64,000 nt of DNA from NCBI RefSeq assembly GCF_015218165.1, contig NZ_CP048659.1:186001-250000 (forward strand), written 5' to 3'. Each line of letters opens with the position of its first letter. Positions within the stretch are counted from its first letter, which is position 1. Below are positions 19,051-27,313 of the stretch, one piece after another. The DNA is from Acinetobacter piscicola (GTDB lineage Bacteria > Pseudomonadota > Gammaproteobacteria > Pseudomonadales > Moraxellaceae). The position numbers and the translations under genes are program-made. The notes under the pieces are model-generated. The model was not told where the DNA came from. It saw only the letters and a program-made list of their open reading frames with translations, and did no database searches.

Positions 19051-20931
19051 GTGACGCAATACACAGCCCAATCTCTTGAGGTTTTATCTGGTTTAGACCC
19101 TGTTCGCCGTCGTCCGGGTATGTACACCGATACCACACGTCCAAACCATTTGGCACAAGAAGTTATTGATAATGCTGTCGATGAGGCACTTGCAGGGCAT
19201 GCCAATAAAATAACCGTTACGGTATATAAAGACGGTTCATTGTCGGTTGAAGACAATGGGCGTGGTATGCCAGTCGATATTCACCCTGAATATGGGCAAA
19301 GCGGGATCGAAATCATCCTTACTAAACTCCATGCAGGTGGTAAGTTCAGTACAGATAACTACCAATTTTCAGGTGGTTTACATGGTGTCGGGATTTCAGT
19401 AGTTAATGCCTTGTCGGACCGCGTTGAAGTTGAAGTTCAGCGTCAGGGTAATCTCTACAAAATGGCATTTGAACATGGTGAGCCTGTTGCGCCTTTAGAC
19501 GTTCTAGAAGGCAAAGCACCGAAGCGTGCTTCAGGAACAACGGTTCGTTTTTGGCCTGAAGCAAAATATTTTGATTCACCAAAATTTGCACTCAAAGCCT
19601 TAAAGCATAATTTAAAAGCCAAAGCCGTATTAGCCGCAGGTTTAGAAATCAATTATATAGACCAGATCAATGATGAAAAAATTCAGTGGCAATTTGAAAA
19701 TGGTTTAGTCGATTATTTGATGGATGAAGTGCAAGACCGTGAGATTTTGCCAAATCCTGCTTTTGTCGCCAATGGTGAGGCAGAACGTGCCAGTGCTGAA
19801 TTTGCGATTTGTTGGAATATTGATGGTGGCGAACAGATTCAAGAAAGTTATGTGAATTTGATTCCAACAGCGCAAGGTGGTACGCATGTGAATGGTTTGC
19901 GTTCAGGTATCACTGAGGCTTTACGTGAGTTTTGTGAGTTACGTAATTTATTACCACGCAATATGAAGCTGTCTGCTGAAGATGTATGGGATGGTGTAAA
20001 TTATATTCTGTCTTTGAAATTACAAGAACCACAATTTTCAGGGCAAACCAAAGAACGTCTGTCGAGCCGTGAAGCATCAAATATTGTATTAAATATTGCC
20101 AAAGATGCGTTTACTTTGTGGCTCAATCAAAACTCAGAAACAGCCATGCAACTTGCTGAAATGGCAATTGCTAAAGCAGGTCGCCGTTTAAAAGCGGCGA
20201 AAAAAGTGGAACGTAAAAAAATTGTTTCAGGGCCTGCTTTACCAGGGAAATTGGCGGATTGTGTTGGGCATACCCTTGAAGAATCTGAATTGTTTATTGT
20301 GGAAGGTGACTCTGCGGGTGGTTCTGCCAAACAAGCTCGTGATAAAAACTTCCAAGCGATCATGCCGATTCGCGGTAAGATTTTAAATACATGGGAAGTG
20401 TCTTCGGATGAGGTTTTGGCTTCTCAGGAAGTGCATGATATTGCGATTGCGATTGGCGTAGACCCCGGCAGTGATGATTTGTCAGAACTACGTTATGGTA
20501 AAATCTGTATTCTTGCCGATGCTGACTCGGATGGTTTGCACATCGCGACTTTGCTTTGTGCATTGTTTGTGAAACATTTCCCGAATCTAGTCGAAGAAGG
20601 GCATTTGTTTGTGGCAATGCCGCCATTGTTCCGTATTGATGATGCTAAAGATGTGCATTATGCACTTGATGAAGATGAGTTAGAAACCATCTTAAAGAAA
20701 GTAAAATCTAAAAATCCACAAATCACTCGCTTTAAAGGTTTGGGGGAGATGAATGCAAGTCAACTTCGTGAAACCACGATGGATCCAAATACTCGTCGTT
20801 TGGTGCAGTTAGATTTGGATGATAGTCAGTTTACTGCGGGCTTGTTGGATAAATTACTTGCGAAAAAACGTTCTGCTGACCGTAAACATTGGTTAGAACA
20901 GAAAGGTAATTTAGCGGATTTAGGTGTTTGA
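19051..20931 (+). CDS. parE: DNA topoisomerase IV subunit B
   Basis: A 626-residue type IIA topoisomerase ATPase subunit that works with ParC to unlink replicated chromosomes. The GHKL ATPase domain shows EVIDNAVDEALAG, DNGRGMPVD and GGLHGVGISVVNALS. The TOPRIM domain shows EGDSAGGSAKQ and LADADSDGLHI. The length and absence of a GyrB-type insertion favour ParE over GyrB. The start is a GTG preceded by AAGGGA. No in-frame ATG is nearby at the N-terminus, so this is a rare-start gene. Confidence 0.95.
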   Translation: MTQYTAQSLEVLSGLDPVRRRPGMYTDTTRPNHLAQEVIDNAVDEALAGHANKITVTVYKDGSLSVEDNGRGMPVDIHPEYGQSGIEIILTKLHAGGKFSTDNYQFSGGLHGVGISVVNALSDRVEVEVQRQGNLYKMAFEHGEPVAPLDVLEGKAPKRASGTTVRFWPEAKYFDSPKFALKALKHNLKAKAVLAAGLEINYIDQINDEKIQWQFENGLVDYLMDEVQDREILPNPAFVANGEAERASAEFAICWNIDGGEQIQESYVNLIPTAQGGTHVNGLRSGITEALREFCELRNLLPRNMKLSAEDVWDGVNYILSLKLQEPQFSGQTKERLSSREASNIVLNIAKDAFTLWLNQNSETAMQLAEMAIAKAGRRLKAAKKVERKKIVSGPALPGKLADCVGHTLEESELFIVEGDSAGGSAKQARDKNFQAIMPIRGKILNTWEVSSDEVLASQEVHDIAIAIGVDPGSDDLSELRYGKICILADADSDGLHIATLLCALFVKHFPNLVEEGHLFVAMPPLFRIDDAKDVHYALDEDELETILKKVKSKNPQITRFKGLGEMNASQLRETTMDPNTRRLVQLDLDDSQFTAGLLDKLLAKKRSADRKHWLEQKGNLADLGV

Positions 20932-20941
20932 TAAAATATAA

Positions 20942-20974
20942 TGATCAAAGTAATGTTAAGCATTACTTTGATCA
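20942..20974. terminator. Long hairpin after parE, overlapping the end of the opposing gene
   Basis: A 14-bp perfect stem (20942-20955 with 20961-20974) and a five-base loop. It sits directly after the parE stop codon. Neither side has a good T tract. The stop codon of the opposing gene (20956-20958) falls in the loop, so the right arm is coding for that gene. Confidence 0.65.
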
Positions 20975-21576
20975 ATTAAGGTAAAGTTTAGAAGTTGAGA
21001 GACTGATTTATTGTTGAGTTGATGTCTTGCTGATATTTCTAAAATTCTTTTACGAATTTCAATAAGCTCTTGTTTTAATTCCTGAATAGCAATTTGATAA
21101 TCAGAAAATGGAATAACAATATCTTCAAGCTCTTCTTCCTCTTCTTCAATAAATCGAATTTGATCATTTTCTATTTTACAACTCAACATAGGATGACCAA
21201 TCCAAAACCCAGTTAAATTTTTTTTAGCTAAGTTAATCCAGCTATCCACATCATTGAGATCGGAACAACATCTATGTGTGAGAATGGGATTTAATGTTTC
21301 AGCTATTTCACATAAAACAAATCCACCTTCAAGACTATTTTGATCTTTGTAAATAGCATCTTTTATAATTTTAACAAGATTATTTTCACTGGTTTGTTGA
21401 ATAGCATATAAATTATAACCTTCTGCAATAGGTTCAAATGGGTCCATAAAGCCATTTAATTTATATACTTGATCAAGGTAATTTGTATATTCTTCATCTG
21501 AAAATGGATATGGTGGGGATTTAACATCAGGATGTGAATATTCTAATTCAAAGACTGGAATAAGTTTTAACTTCAT
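20956..21576 (-). CDS. Hypothetical cytoplasmic protein
   Basis: A 206-residue protein without signal peptide or membrane segment. It has an acidic run (FIEEEEEELEDIV) and a C-terminal helix that may be coiled coil (IAIQELKQELIEIRKRILEIS). I do not recognise a family. Its ATG begins immediately after the TAG of the upstream gene (21577-21579), so translation is probably coupled. The pair is AT-rich relative to parE and has the look of an accessory insertion. Confidence 0.65.
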   Translation of the reverse strand: MKLKLIPVFELEYSHPDVKSPPYPFSDEEYTNYLDQVYKLNGFMDPFEPIAEGYNLYAIQQTSENNLVKIIKDAIYKDQNSLEGGFVLCEIAETLNPILTHRCCSDLNDVDSWINLAKKNLTGFWIGHPMLSCKIENDQIRFIEEEEEELEDIVIPFSDYQIAIQELKQELIEIRKRILEISARHQLNNKSVSQLLNFTLIDQSNA

Positions 21577-22317
21577 CTAAGTCTCAACCTTATAGAAAGT
21601 ACCACCTGCATAAACATTATGCCCAAAGCCACAACCTGAGTCTCCATCATCTTGTTTAACTTCAATATAATTTCCTAAATTTTGATCTGCTTTAAAATCA
21701 AGCTGAATGGTACAGTCTTCATATTTATACATTGCACGTTTTTGATTTAAAGCAAAAGTCGTATCAAACTCGCCCATATTAGGTCCATAAATAAGACTTC
21801 TTAAACCCATATATAGACCTGCATAGCTCATCTCATAAGCATTTTTAGTACGTTTAACTGAAATATGATCCCATTCGCCAAAACCTGCATAACTGACATA
21901 TTCACCTGATAAATCATGTGAAATTTTAGGCTTTACAAGATTTTTTAAATTAAATTGATTGGACTTTTCATTTTTGTTAATCATTAACCATGCTCTTGCC
22001 CACATCGGTTTTCCCAATTTGGCATACGTCAGTGCCACATTATTTTGTGCCGTAATCACATTATTTTCAGAAAATTTAACAGTGGTTTCATCTGCATTAC
22101 TCAGACAAAAAGATGTCCATGCGGCTTGGGTTTGAAAATGTTCTAATGCTTTTTTATAATTTTTTTGGTCATATAATTTTTTGCCTAATGTTGCTTCAGT
22201 CTTTATTGCTAGGCATCCTTGCTGTAATTCTTGTTGAAAAGAGGACGGTTCAGCATGTACATTTTGAAGGACGGAAAAAGCGAATATAGCACTCGAAAAA
22301 ATAAGGATTTTTTGCAT
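21577..22317 (-). CDS. Hypothetical exported protein with TPR-like N-terminus
   Basis: A 246-residue precursor with a signal peptide ending near VHA-EPSS. The N-terminal half contains a TPR-like helical repeat (LYDQKNYKKALEHFQTQAAW and ALTYAKLGKPMWARAWLMIN). The C-terminal half is beta-rich with two cysteines late in the chain (YEDCTIQL and DSGCGFGH). It is probably periplasmic. No family was recognised. It is the first gene of a two-gene unit with the cytoplasmic protein that follows. Confidence 0.68.
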   Translation of the reverse strand: MQKILIFSSAIFAFSVLQNVHAEPSSFQQELQQGCLAIKTEATLGKKLYDQKNYKKALEHFQTQAAWTSFCLSNADETTVKFSENNVITAQNNVALTYAKLGKPMWARAWLMINKNEKSNQFNLKNLVKPKISHDLSGEYVSYAGFGEWDHISVKRTKNAYEMSYAGLYMGLRSLIYGPNMGEFDTTFALNQKRAMYKYEDCTIQLDFKADQNLGNYIEVKQDDGDSGCGFGHNVYAGGTFYKVET

Positions 22318-22394
22318 TGTTATTTAACATTAAAAATTTTAAATGAAATCTTTATAGCAAAATATTTGGGATTATATTGTCAAAATTTGAAAAG

Positions 22395-22420
22395 ACAATG
22401 AAGCCTTTAGACTTCATTGT
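22395..22420 (-). terminator. Probable terminator of the OmpW gene
   Basis: A 9-bp perfect stem (22395-22403 with 22412-22420) and an eight-base loop just beyond the OmpW stop codon on the minus strand. The T tract is short, so confidence is moderate. Confidence 0.65.
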
Positions 22421-22444
22421 TGGGAAAGTTACAGCCTAAAAACT

Positions 22445-23044
22445 TTAAAATTTATAACCGAGTGTCAGTGTATAAAGCATTGGGTTGACATCGCCACTAC
22501 CGACTTTAGTGCCATTAATTTCAATATCAGAGTTGACATCAATATAGCGAAGTTCTGTACCTAAGCTTATATTTTTATTCATGTTATAATCTATACCCAA
22601 CGTTGCAGCATAGCCAAAAGAATTGCTAATATTAAGCTTATCATTGCTGATCAATTTTTCATTGAAGTAGTAAGTATAATTGACCCCAGCACCGACATAA
22701 GGATTGAATTTGCCATCTGGATTGAAGTTATATTGTACGCTCAAGGTTGGTGGTAAATAACGGGTATAACCAATTTTTTCACCATTGCCATAGATACGAT
22801 GCTTTGGCGCAGTTCCAACCAACAGATCAACAGCGACATTGGGAGTGACAAAGTACAAATTGGATGCAGTTAATGCATAACTACGCGAAATACTGGTTAC
22901 TGTACCATCGTATAAATTGCCTGGGTGGTCTTTCGGCTCAATCAGCGTCACCCCTAAACGTGATTTAAATTTACTTAGGTCTATTTCAGCATAACTGTTT
23001 GAAAATGAGCTTAATCCTAGACAGAGTAAAATACATTTTTTCAT
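22445..23044 (-). CDS. OmpW-family outer membrane protein
   Basis: A 200-residue precursor from the ATG at 23044 (MKKCILLCLGL), preceded by GGAG at the right distance. A longer frame from 23116 would put 24 codons before a good signal peptide and is rejected. The mature part is an eight-stranded barrel of the OmpW type, with VDLLVGTAPKHRIY, the LPPTLSVQYNF strand and the closing TLTLGYKF ending in phenylalanine. OmpW proteins form narrow channels for hydrophobic molecules; the ligand here is unknown. Confidence 0.85.
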   Translation of the reverse strand: MKKCILLCLGLSSFSNSYAEIDLSKFKSRLGVTLIEPKDHPGNLYDGTVTSISRSYALTASNLYFVTPNVAVDLLVGTAPKHRIYGNGEKIGYTRYLPPTLSVQYNFNPDGKFNPYVGAGVNYTYYFNEKLISNDKLNISNSFGYAATLGIDYNMNKNISLGTELRYIDVNSDIEINGTKVGSGDVNPMLYTLTLGYKF

Positions 23045-23184
23045 TGCCATCTCCATGAATATTAAAAAACAACGATGGATTCCTTGTCGTTGTACTTTTA
23101 GATAATCAAGAAACATGCCATAAATATTATTTTATAAAATTCAATGAATTATGTTTTTTGAAAGATTGATACGCTAGAAAATAA

Positions 23185-23200
23185 TTCAGCAATTGCTGAA
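23185..23200. repeat. 16-bp perfect palindrome between OmpW and GNAT genes
   Basis: TTCAGCAATTGCTGAA is a perfect palindrome with no spacer. It lies 41 bases downstream of the GNAT stop codon and 141 bases upstream of the OmpW start on the same strand. On the minus strand it is followed by TTATTTTC, so it could be a weak terminator, or it could be an operator for the OmpW gene. Confidence 0.5.
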
Positions 23201-23240
23201 ACTAAAATTATTATTTTCATGCTTTGCTGAATTTAAAAAA

Positions 23241-23762
23241 TCAAAATATTTCAGTATCTATAACGAGTTGCATCAAAACTAAATCACGCCATTGTCCAAA
23301 TTTTTGTCCCACTTGCGGCATATATCCTGTTTGTTGAAAGCCTAAGTTTTGATGCAGTTGAATCGAGGCGGTATTTTCATGATCAATTGCAGCGACCATG
23401 ACATGGATTTGTTGTTGCTTGGCATGTTGAATTAAGCTGAGCAATAAAGCTTTACCTAGACCTTGTCTTGCAAAGCGTGGGTCAATATAAATTGAATGTT
23501 CAACAGTATGTTTATAACCATGGATCGCCCGAAAACTTGAATAATCGGCATAACCTGCAATGTGCTTACTTTCAGTTTCTTCTGCAACAAAAATCGGGAA
23601 ATTTTGGCTGTGTAAGGTTTCAAACCAATTTTGGTATGCGTCTAAACTTTTTATTTCGCTATTCCATGTGGCTAAACCTGTTGCAATCTCCTGATTATAA
23701 ATATTCATAATATGAATTAAATCCTGTGCTTGTGCAGGGCGGATATGAAAATGCATAGACAA
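23241..23762 (-). CDS. GNAT acetyltransferase (phosphinothricin acetyltransferase-like)
   Basis: A 173-residue acetyltransferase. The acetyl-CoA-binding motif A is RQGLGKALLLSLIQHAK, preceded by the strand HSIYIDPRFA. The N-terminal MNIYNQEIATGLATWN and the ending GYMPQVGQKFGQWRDLVLMQ match the Pat/Bar/YwnH group, which N-acetylates phosphinothricin or methionine sulfone/sulfoximine. The natural role is probably detoxification of such amino acid analogues. The start could be either of two in-frame ATGs at 23762 and 23756. Confidence 0.87.
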   Translation of the reverse strand: MSMHFHIRPAQAQDLIHIMNIYNQEIATGLATWNSEIKSLDAYQNWFETLHSQNFPIFVAEETESKHIAGYADYSSFRAIHGYKHTVEHSIYIDPRFARQGLGKALLLSLIQHAKQQQIHVMVAAIDHENTASIQLHQNLGFQQTGYMPQVGQKFGQWRDLVLMQLVIDTEIF

Positions 23763-23814
23763 TTAGATGAATAAAAAGAAAGAATTAAACAATTTTTACG
23801 CTTTAAAAAATAAA

Positions 23815-23838
23815 AAAGCAAGACCGAAATCTTGCTTT
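23815..23838 (-). terminator. Terminator of the Tsx-like porin gene
   Basis: A 9-bp perfect stem (23815-23823 with 23830-23838) followed on the minus strand by six or more T residues, just beyond the porin stop codon. Confidence 0.85.
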
Positions 23839-23859
23839 AAAAATCAAATTTTTATAGTT

Positions 23860-24594
23860 TTAGAAATGATATTTTACTAAGGCACTCACGTCATTTTGGT
23901 CAACGCCTTTAATGCCGTATTTGTTATTCCAAACAGAGTGTTCAACACCGACATAAAGCTTAGTTTTCGGTGAAATGTGTTTACCTGCATTCCATTTCCA
24001 CTGAGTTGTCCAGTTCAGTTCGCTTGCATGGTCATCTTCTGCTGTAGACCAATCAAGGAAACCATCAACTAAAAAGTCTTCTGAACCGAGTTTAAATGGC
24101 ACACCATAAGTGATGGTCATTTGATAATCATCATCTTGTTTGTCATTGTCTGCTTTATAGAAGTTGATGCTAGCAAACTGTGTATAAGGAATAGCAAGGT
24201 CAAAACCTACACCATACAAAAAGTTGTTGAATTCTTGGTTAAGATCGTAACCTGCGTTATGTTCCCACGTGGTTGCAATGAGTACATCTTTGATTGGACC
24301 AAAAGCAAGTTTTTCACCAGAAACTTCACCCAAGCTTAAACGTGGAGATAACTCAAAATAGGTATTTTGTTCGTCATTGCCATCAAGTTGGTGGTCTACA
24401 AAGAAAAATACATCAGCGTATTTCAATTTTGCTGCGTATTCAGCAGTAACTGTTGTACGGTCTTCAGTACCCACTTCATAGTTTTCACCATAAAGTCCCG
24501 TTAAGCTGAAATCTTGCCAAACTACAGGATTCGCTTGTGCGAAAGTTGCAGTTGAAGCCAGTGTACATAGAGTTGCAAAGTGTGTGAGTTTCAT
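23860..24594 (-). CDS. Tsx/OmpK-like nucleoside-specific channel protein
   Basis: A 244-residue outer-membrane precursor from the ATG at 24594 (MKLTHFATL), preceded by a GGGGAAGAGA site. The longer reading from 24666 has no ribosome site and precedes the signal peptide, so it is rejected. After cleavage near AQA-NPV the barrel starts WQDFSLTGLYG and ends ALVKYHF with terminal phenylalanine. The FFFVDHQLDGNDEQNTYFELSP segment resembles Tsx and Vibrio OmpK, which pass nucleosides. The substrate is inferred from the family. Confidence 0.78.
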   Translation of the reverse strand: MKLTHFATLCTLASTATFAQANPVVWQDFSLTGLYGENYEVGTEDRTTVTAEYAAKLKYADVFFFVDHQLDGNDEQNTYFELSPRLSLGEVSGEKLAFGPIKDVLIATTWEHNAGYDLNQEFNNFLYGVGFDLAIPYTQFASINFYKADNDKQDDDYQMTITYGVPFKLGSEDFLVDGFLDWSTAEDDHASELNWTTQWKWNAGKHISPKTKLYVGVEHSVWNNKYGIKGVDQNDVSALVKYHF

Positions 24595-25136
24595 GAAAAT
24601 CTCTTCCCCAAAGAAAGCGTAACAAGGATACAGATTCTTAAGCAAAAATAAAGCCACAATGGTCAAAAATGTAAATTATTATGTAATTTAAGCAGGGCAG
24701 GAAAATATCTAAAATAGTAATATTCTGTAACCGCTATTTTTTACATGTACACTTGTATGCTTTTTAAGCGATTTTAAATGTGTGAAAAGTGTGAAATTAT
24801 AAATAAAAAAAGATAAATAAATCATTAAATTAGAAAATAAAGTAACAAGTTGTCATTTTTCATATTGTTTTCATAAATATTTTCAAAATCCGCTTGCATA
24901 TTTTTCAATATAGCCCGATATTGAAGATATAAGGACACAGAAACTTCTTTAAAGTGTTCATCATTCATTATGGAGGTTACGACCAAAATTTAAATGAAGA
25001 TGTGCTTAGTGCTGAAGCATCAGCCAGAATCTAACGTGCCGACATAAGAAAGTTTTGCACATACACATAAATGATTTTTTTTAAATTTATTGAAAATATA
25101 AAATTGGTTAAAATTGGTTAAAAGAGGTTAATATTT
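24595..25136. other. 542-base non-coding region with a GC-richer block
   Basis: The left two thirds are very AT-rich spacer and should hold the promoter of the porin gene. At 24905-24924 there is a 7-bp inverted repeat (TCAATAT...ATATTGA) around AGCCCG. From about 24930 to 25070 the sequence becomes clearly less AT-rich, with a GGAGG at 24972-24976, a short frame 24994-25047 (17 codons, MKMCLVLKHQ...), and a GCTGA/TCAGC hairpin near 25010-25025. This block precedes the hibernation factor gene on its coding strand. It could be a structured leader or a small RNA. Confidence 0.45.
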
Positions 25137-25502
25137 ATGAACATTGAAATTCGTACAGATAAAAATATTCAAAATAGTGATCGTTTAATTACCTATGTAC
25201 GTGAAGAATTAAATCAAGAATTTCAACGTCATAGTGAGCGTATTACGCAATTTTCGGTTCATATTAGTGATGAAAATGGGGATAAAGGCGGCGATGACGA
25301 TATTCGTTGTATGATCGAAGCCAAAGCTGCAGGTTTAAAACCAGTGGTTGTTACACATAAGGCGAAAAATATTGATCTCGCTTTGCATGGTGCAATTGAT
25401 CGTATTAAACGTAGTATTGAACATGTTCTAGAGAAAAAAGAAAATCCACGTGGTGGAAAGTTAGAATTTAGTGAGACAGATGTCGAAGCTGATGAAGCTT
25501 AA
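25137..25502 (+). CDS. Ribosome hibernation factor of the HPF/RaiA family
   Basis: A 121-residue protein of the short HPF/YfiA class: N-terminal IEIRTDKNIQNSDRLITYV, central VHISDENGDKGGDDDIRCMIEAK and the helix AKNIDLALHGAIDRIKRSIEHVLEKK. Such proteins bind in the decoding region of the 30S subunit and idle ribosomes during starvation or cold. The acidic tail (FSETDVEADEA) is short, so it lacks the long-HPF dimerisation domain. AGAGG precedes the ATG. It is monocistronic with a strong terminator. Confidence 0.85.
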   Translation: MNIEIRTDKNIQNSDRLITYVREELNQEFQRHSERITQFSVHISDENGDKGGDDDIRCMIEAKAAGLKPVVVTHKAKNIDLALHGAIDRIKRSIEHVLEKKENPRGGKLEFSETDVEADEA

Positions 25503-25506
25503 TGAG

Positions 25507-25531
25507 AAAAGCCCCGAAAGGGGCTTTTTTT
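25507..25531 (+). terminator. Terminator of the hibernation factor gene
   Basis: A 9-bp stem (25507-25515 with 25520-25528) closed by a GAAA tetraloop and followed by a T run. It is a textbook intrinsic terminator. Confidence 0.95.
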
Positions 25532-25675
25532 ATGGCATGTTGAAAAGTTTTGGTCAGAAAACAACAAAAAATGACATAAAATTTTGCAAAATCAGTAAGC
25601 TAATAATTACTTGAACTATCTTTTTTATTTTTCGGCATAATATATTGCATATGAACTCCAAAATGAGATAAACAC

Positions 25676-26218
25676 ATGCTGACTGCGCCACAACAACATT
25701 TCTTACAGGCTATAGAAGCATTAGATTTGGAACAAGTAAAGCGTCTATTGGCTGAGGGTCTAGACCCTAATTTTATTGATCCTGAGAAAGGACCTGCTGT
25801 ATCTGTATGGTCGGATGGTTTATTTCAATGGTGGGAAGTGGTTTGTGAAGCTTATGAGGCGGGTCAACCCTTCAGTGCTGAACAAAAGCAAGCACAGCTC
25901 AGTGTGCACTTAGAGATTTTAGAACAGTTAATTCAAGCCAATGCAAACTTCCATTTATGGGATGCAGAAGAGTGTTATGGTCCATTGTGGGATGCAGCAA
26001 GTGCTGCATGTGTACCTGCGGTCAAACGTTTGTTAGAACATAAAGTTGACCCAAATAGCAAAGATGAAGAAGGAAAAACCATTCTTACTTCAATTTGTGA
26101 TCTATTTTTTGATCAAGATTTTGACGAAATAGATTGGTCACAGGCTTTACCTGAAGAGAAAGAAACTTTAGAGTTATTGCGTAGCCACGGCGCCAAAATG
26201 TCTAAAGAATTAGCTTAA
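25676..26218 (+). CDS. Ankyrin-repeat protein
   Basis: A 180-residue protein without signal peptide. Ankyrin-like repeats are seen at the start (LDLEQVKRLLAEGLDPNFIDPEKGP) and again from about residue 105 (AASAACVPAVKRLLEHKVDPNSKDEEGKTIL), and the end (ETLELLRSHGAKM) is a half repeat. The central part with two tryptophan-rich segments is not repeat-like. It should bind a partner protein. An outer-membrane protein gene follows 12 bases later, which suggests cotranscription but gives no function. Confidence 0.8.
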   Translation: MLTAPQQHFLQAIEALDLEQVKRLLAEGLDPNFIDPEKGPAVSVWSDGLFQWWEVVCEAYEAGQPFSAEQKQAQLSVHLEILEQLIQANANFHLWDAEECYGPLWDAASAACVPAVKRLLEHKVDPNSKDEEGKTILTSICDLFFDQDFDEIDWSQALPEEKETLELLRSHGAKMSKELA

Positions 26219-26230
26219 CAGAGTAATAGT

Positions 26231-26998
26231 ATGACAATATCTAACAAAATCATCGTTCTGCTTGTAGCAAGTGCAAGTATGAGCAGCTTTGCAGCAGAAT
26301 TTTCATTTGATCGTCCTGGTGCAGGATTTAGTACGGGGATTACACCTGTAGGTCAGGTGGCTTGGGAGCAAGGTTTACCGAGTGCAACTTATAGCGAAAC
26401 AACGATCGATGGTGCAAAGGCGAAAACGGTGACCTTAAATGGTGATATGTTGTTGCGTACAGGTTTGGCATCAGGCTTAGAATTACAACTCGGGTGGGCA
26501 GGACCTGCATGGACACAAACCAAATATAAAGGTGAAAAAGTTGATGATAATGGTTTGGGTGATGTCAGCATCGGTTTAAAGAAAGCGATTGATTTAGACG
26601 ATGATAAATTGTCTATGGCGGTTTTAGCACAAGCTGTGATTGCAACAGGGAATGAAGGCTTTAGTAACGAAGATGATATTTATAGCGTAGGTACTTCACT
26701 CGACTATAAATATAATGACTTGGTGAATACGGGCATTACCATGAATTATGCAGTGCAAGATGGTGACTGGTCAGTGACTGCGATTCCAACTGTGGGTTAT
26801 AAAATTGCGGGCAATTTATCAGGTTTTTCTGAGTTTATTTACCGTAAAGGTGAAAGCGAAGATTATCAATATGGTTTGGCTTCAGGTCTGATCTATGCGT
26901 TGAATGACCGTACTCAACTTGATGGTAGCATCGGAGTTGATTTAGAGGGTCAAGATCGTAGTTACAATGCAGGATTTGGTGTTTCATTCCTGTTCTAA
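26231..26998 (+). CDS. Outer-membrane barrel protein of the MetA-pathway transporter type
   Basis: A 255-residue precursor with a signal peptide ending near SFA-AEFS. The mature part begins FSFDRPGAGFSTGITPVGQVAWEQG and shows alternating strands such as GLGDVSIGLKKAID and LAQAVIATGNEG, resembling proteins of the phenol meta-pathway outer-membrane family (PF13557-like). It ends in VSFLF with terminal phenylalanine. The ligand is unknown. It lies right behind the ankyrin gene and before a terminator. Confidence 0.75.
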   Translation: MTISNKIIVLLVASASMSSFAAEFSFDRPGAGFSTGITPVGQVAWEQGLPSATYSETTIDGAKAKTVTLNGDMLLRTGLASGLELQLGWAGPAWTQTKYKGEKVDDNGLGDVSIGLKKAIDLDDDKLSMAVLAQAVIATGNEGFSNEDDIYSVGTSLDYKYNDLVNTGITMNYAVQDGDWSVTAIPTVGYKIAGNLSGFSEFIYRKGESEDYQYGLASGLIYALNDRTQLDGSIGVDLEGQDRSYNAGFGVSFLF

Positions 26999-27024
26999 AG
27001 ATGGTCTTATAAAATCAATTTAAG

Positions 27025-27053
27025 AAGAGCAGCATATGTTGCTCTTTTTTTTA
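27025..27053 (+). terminator. Terminator after the outer-membrane barrel gene
   Basis: A 9-bp stem with one G-T pair (27025-27033 with 27038-27046), ATAT loop and a run of T. The following 260 bases up to waaA contain no gene that I can support and should include its promoter. Confidence 0.88.
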
Positions 27054-27313
27054 TTGGGTCACAAAGATTTATAAAATACATAAAAAAATGTTGGATACGC
27101 TATGTGCATTATTTTAAATGGACGTTGTTACAAACTGGGATAAATGCAGCCGTAAAAGAAAAGATTTAAAAAACTTAAAGATAAAATGAGCGTTTAATTT
27201 CCAAGCAATTTTGCTAGAAAATGAGTGATATTGTATCAACTTGGGTGATTCGATTAACAACTCAATAGCGCTCTGTTATATTTGCCCATTGATCTTGATA
27301 TGAGAAATTTTGC

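Noticed and set aside
20956..22317. Toxin-immunity reading of the coupled unknown pair
   Set aside because: The exported member shows TPR-like helices and no toxin motif, so I report the pair only as unknown.
24994..25047. 17-codon frame as a definite small gene
   Set aside because: The GGAGG is 17 bases upstream, too far for normal use; kept only as part of the untranslated block.
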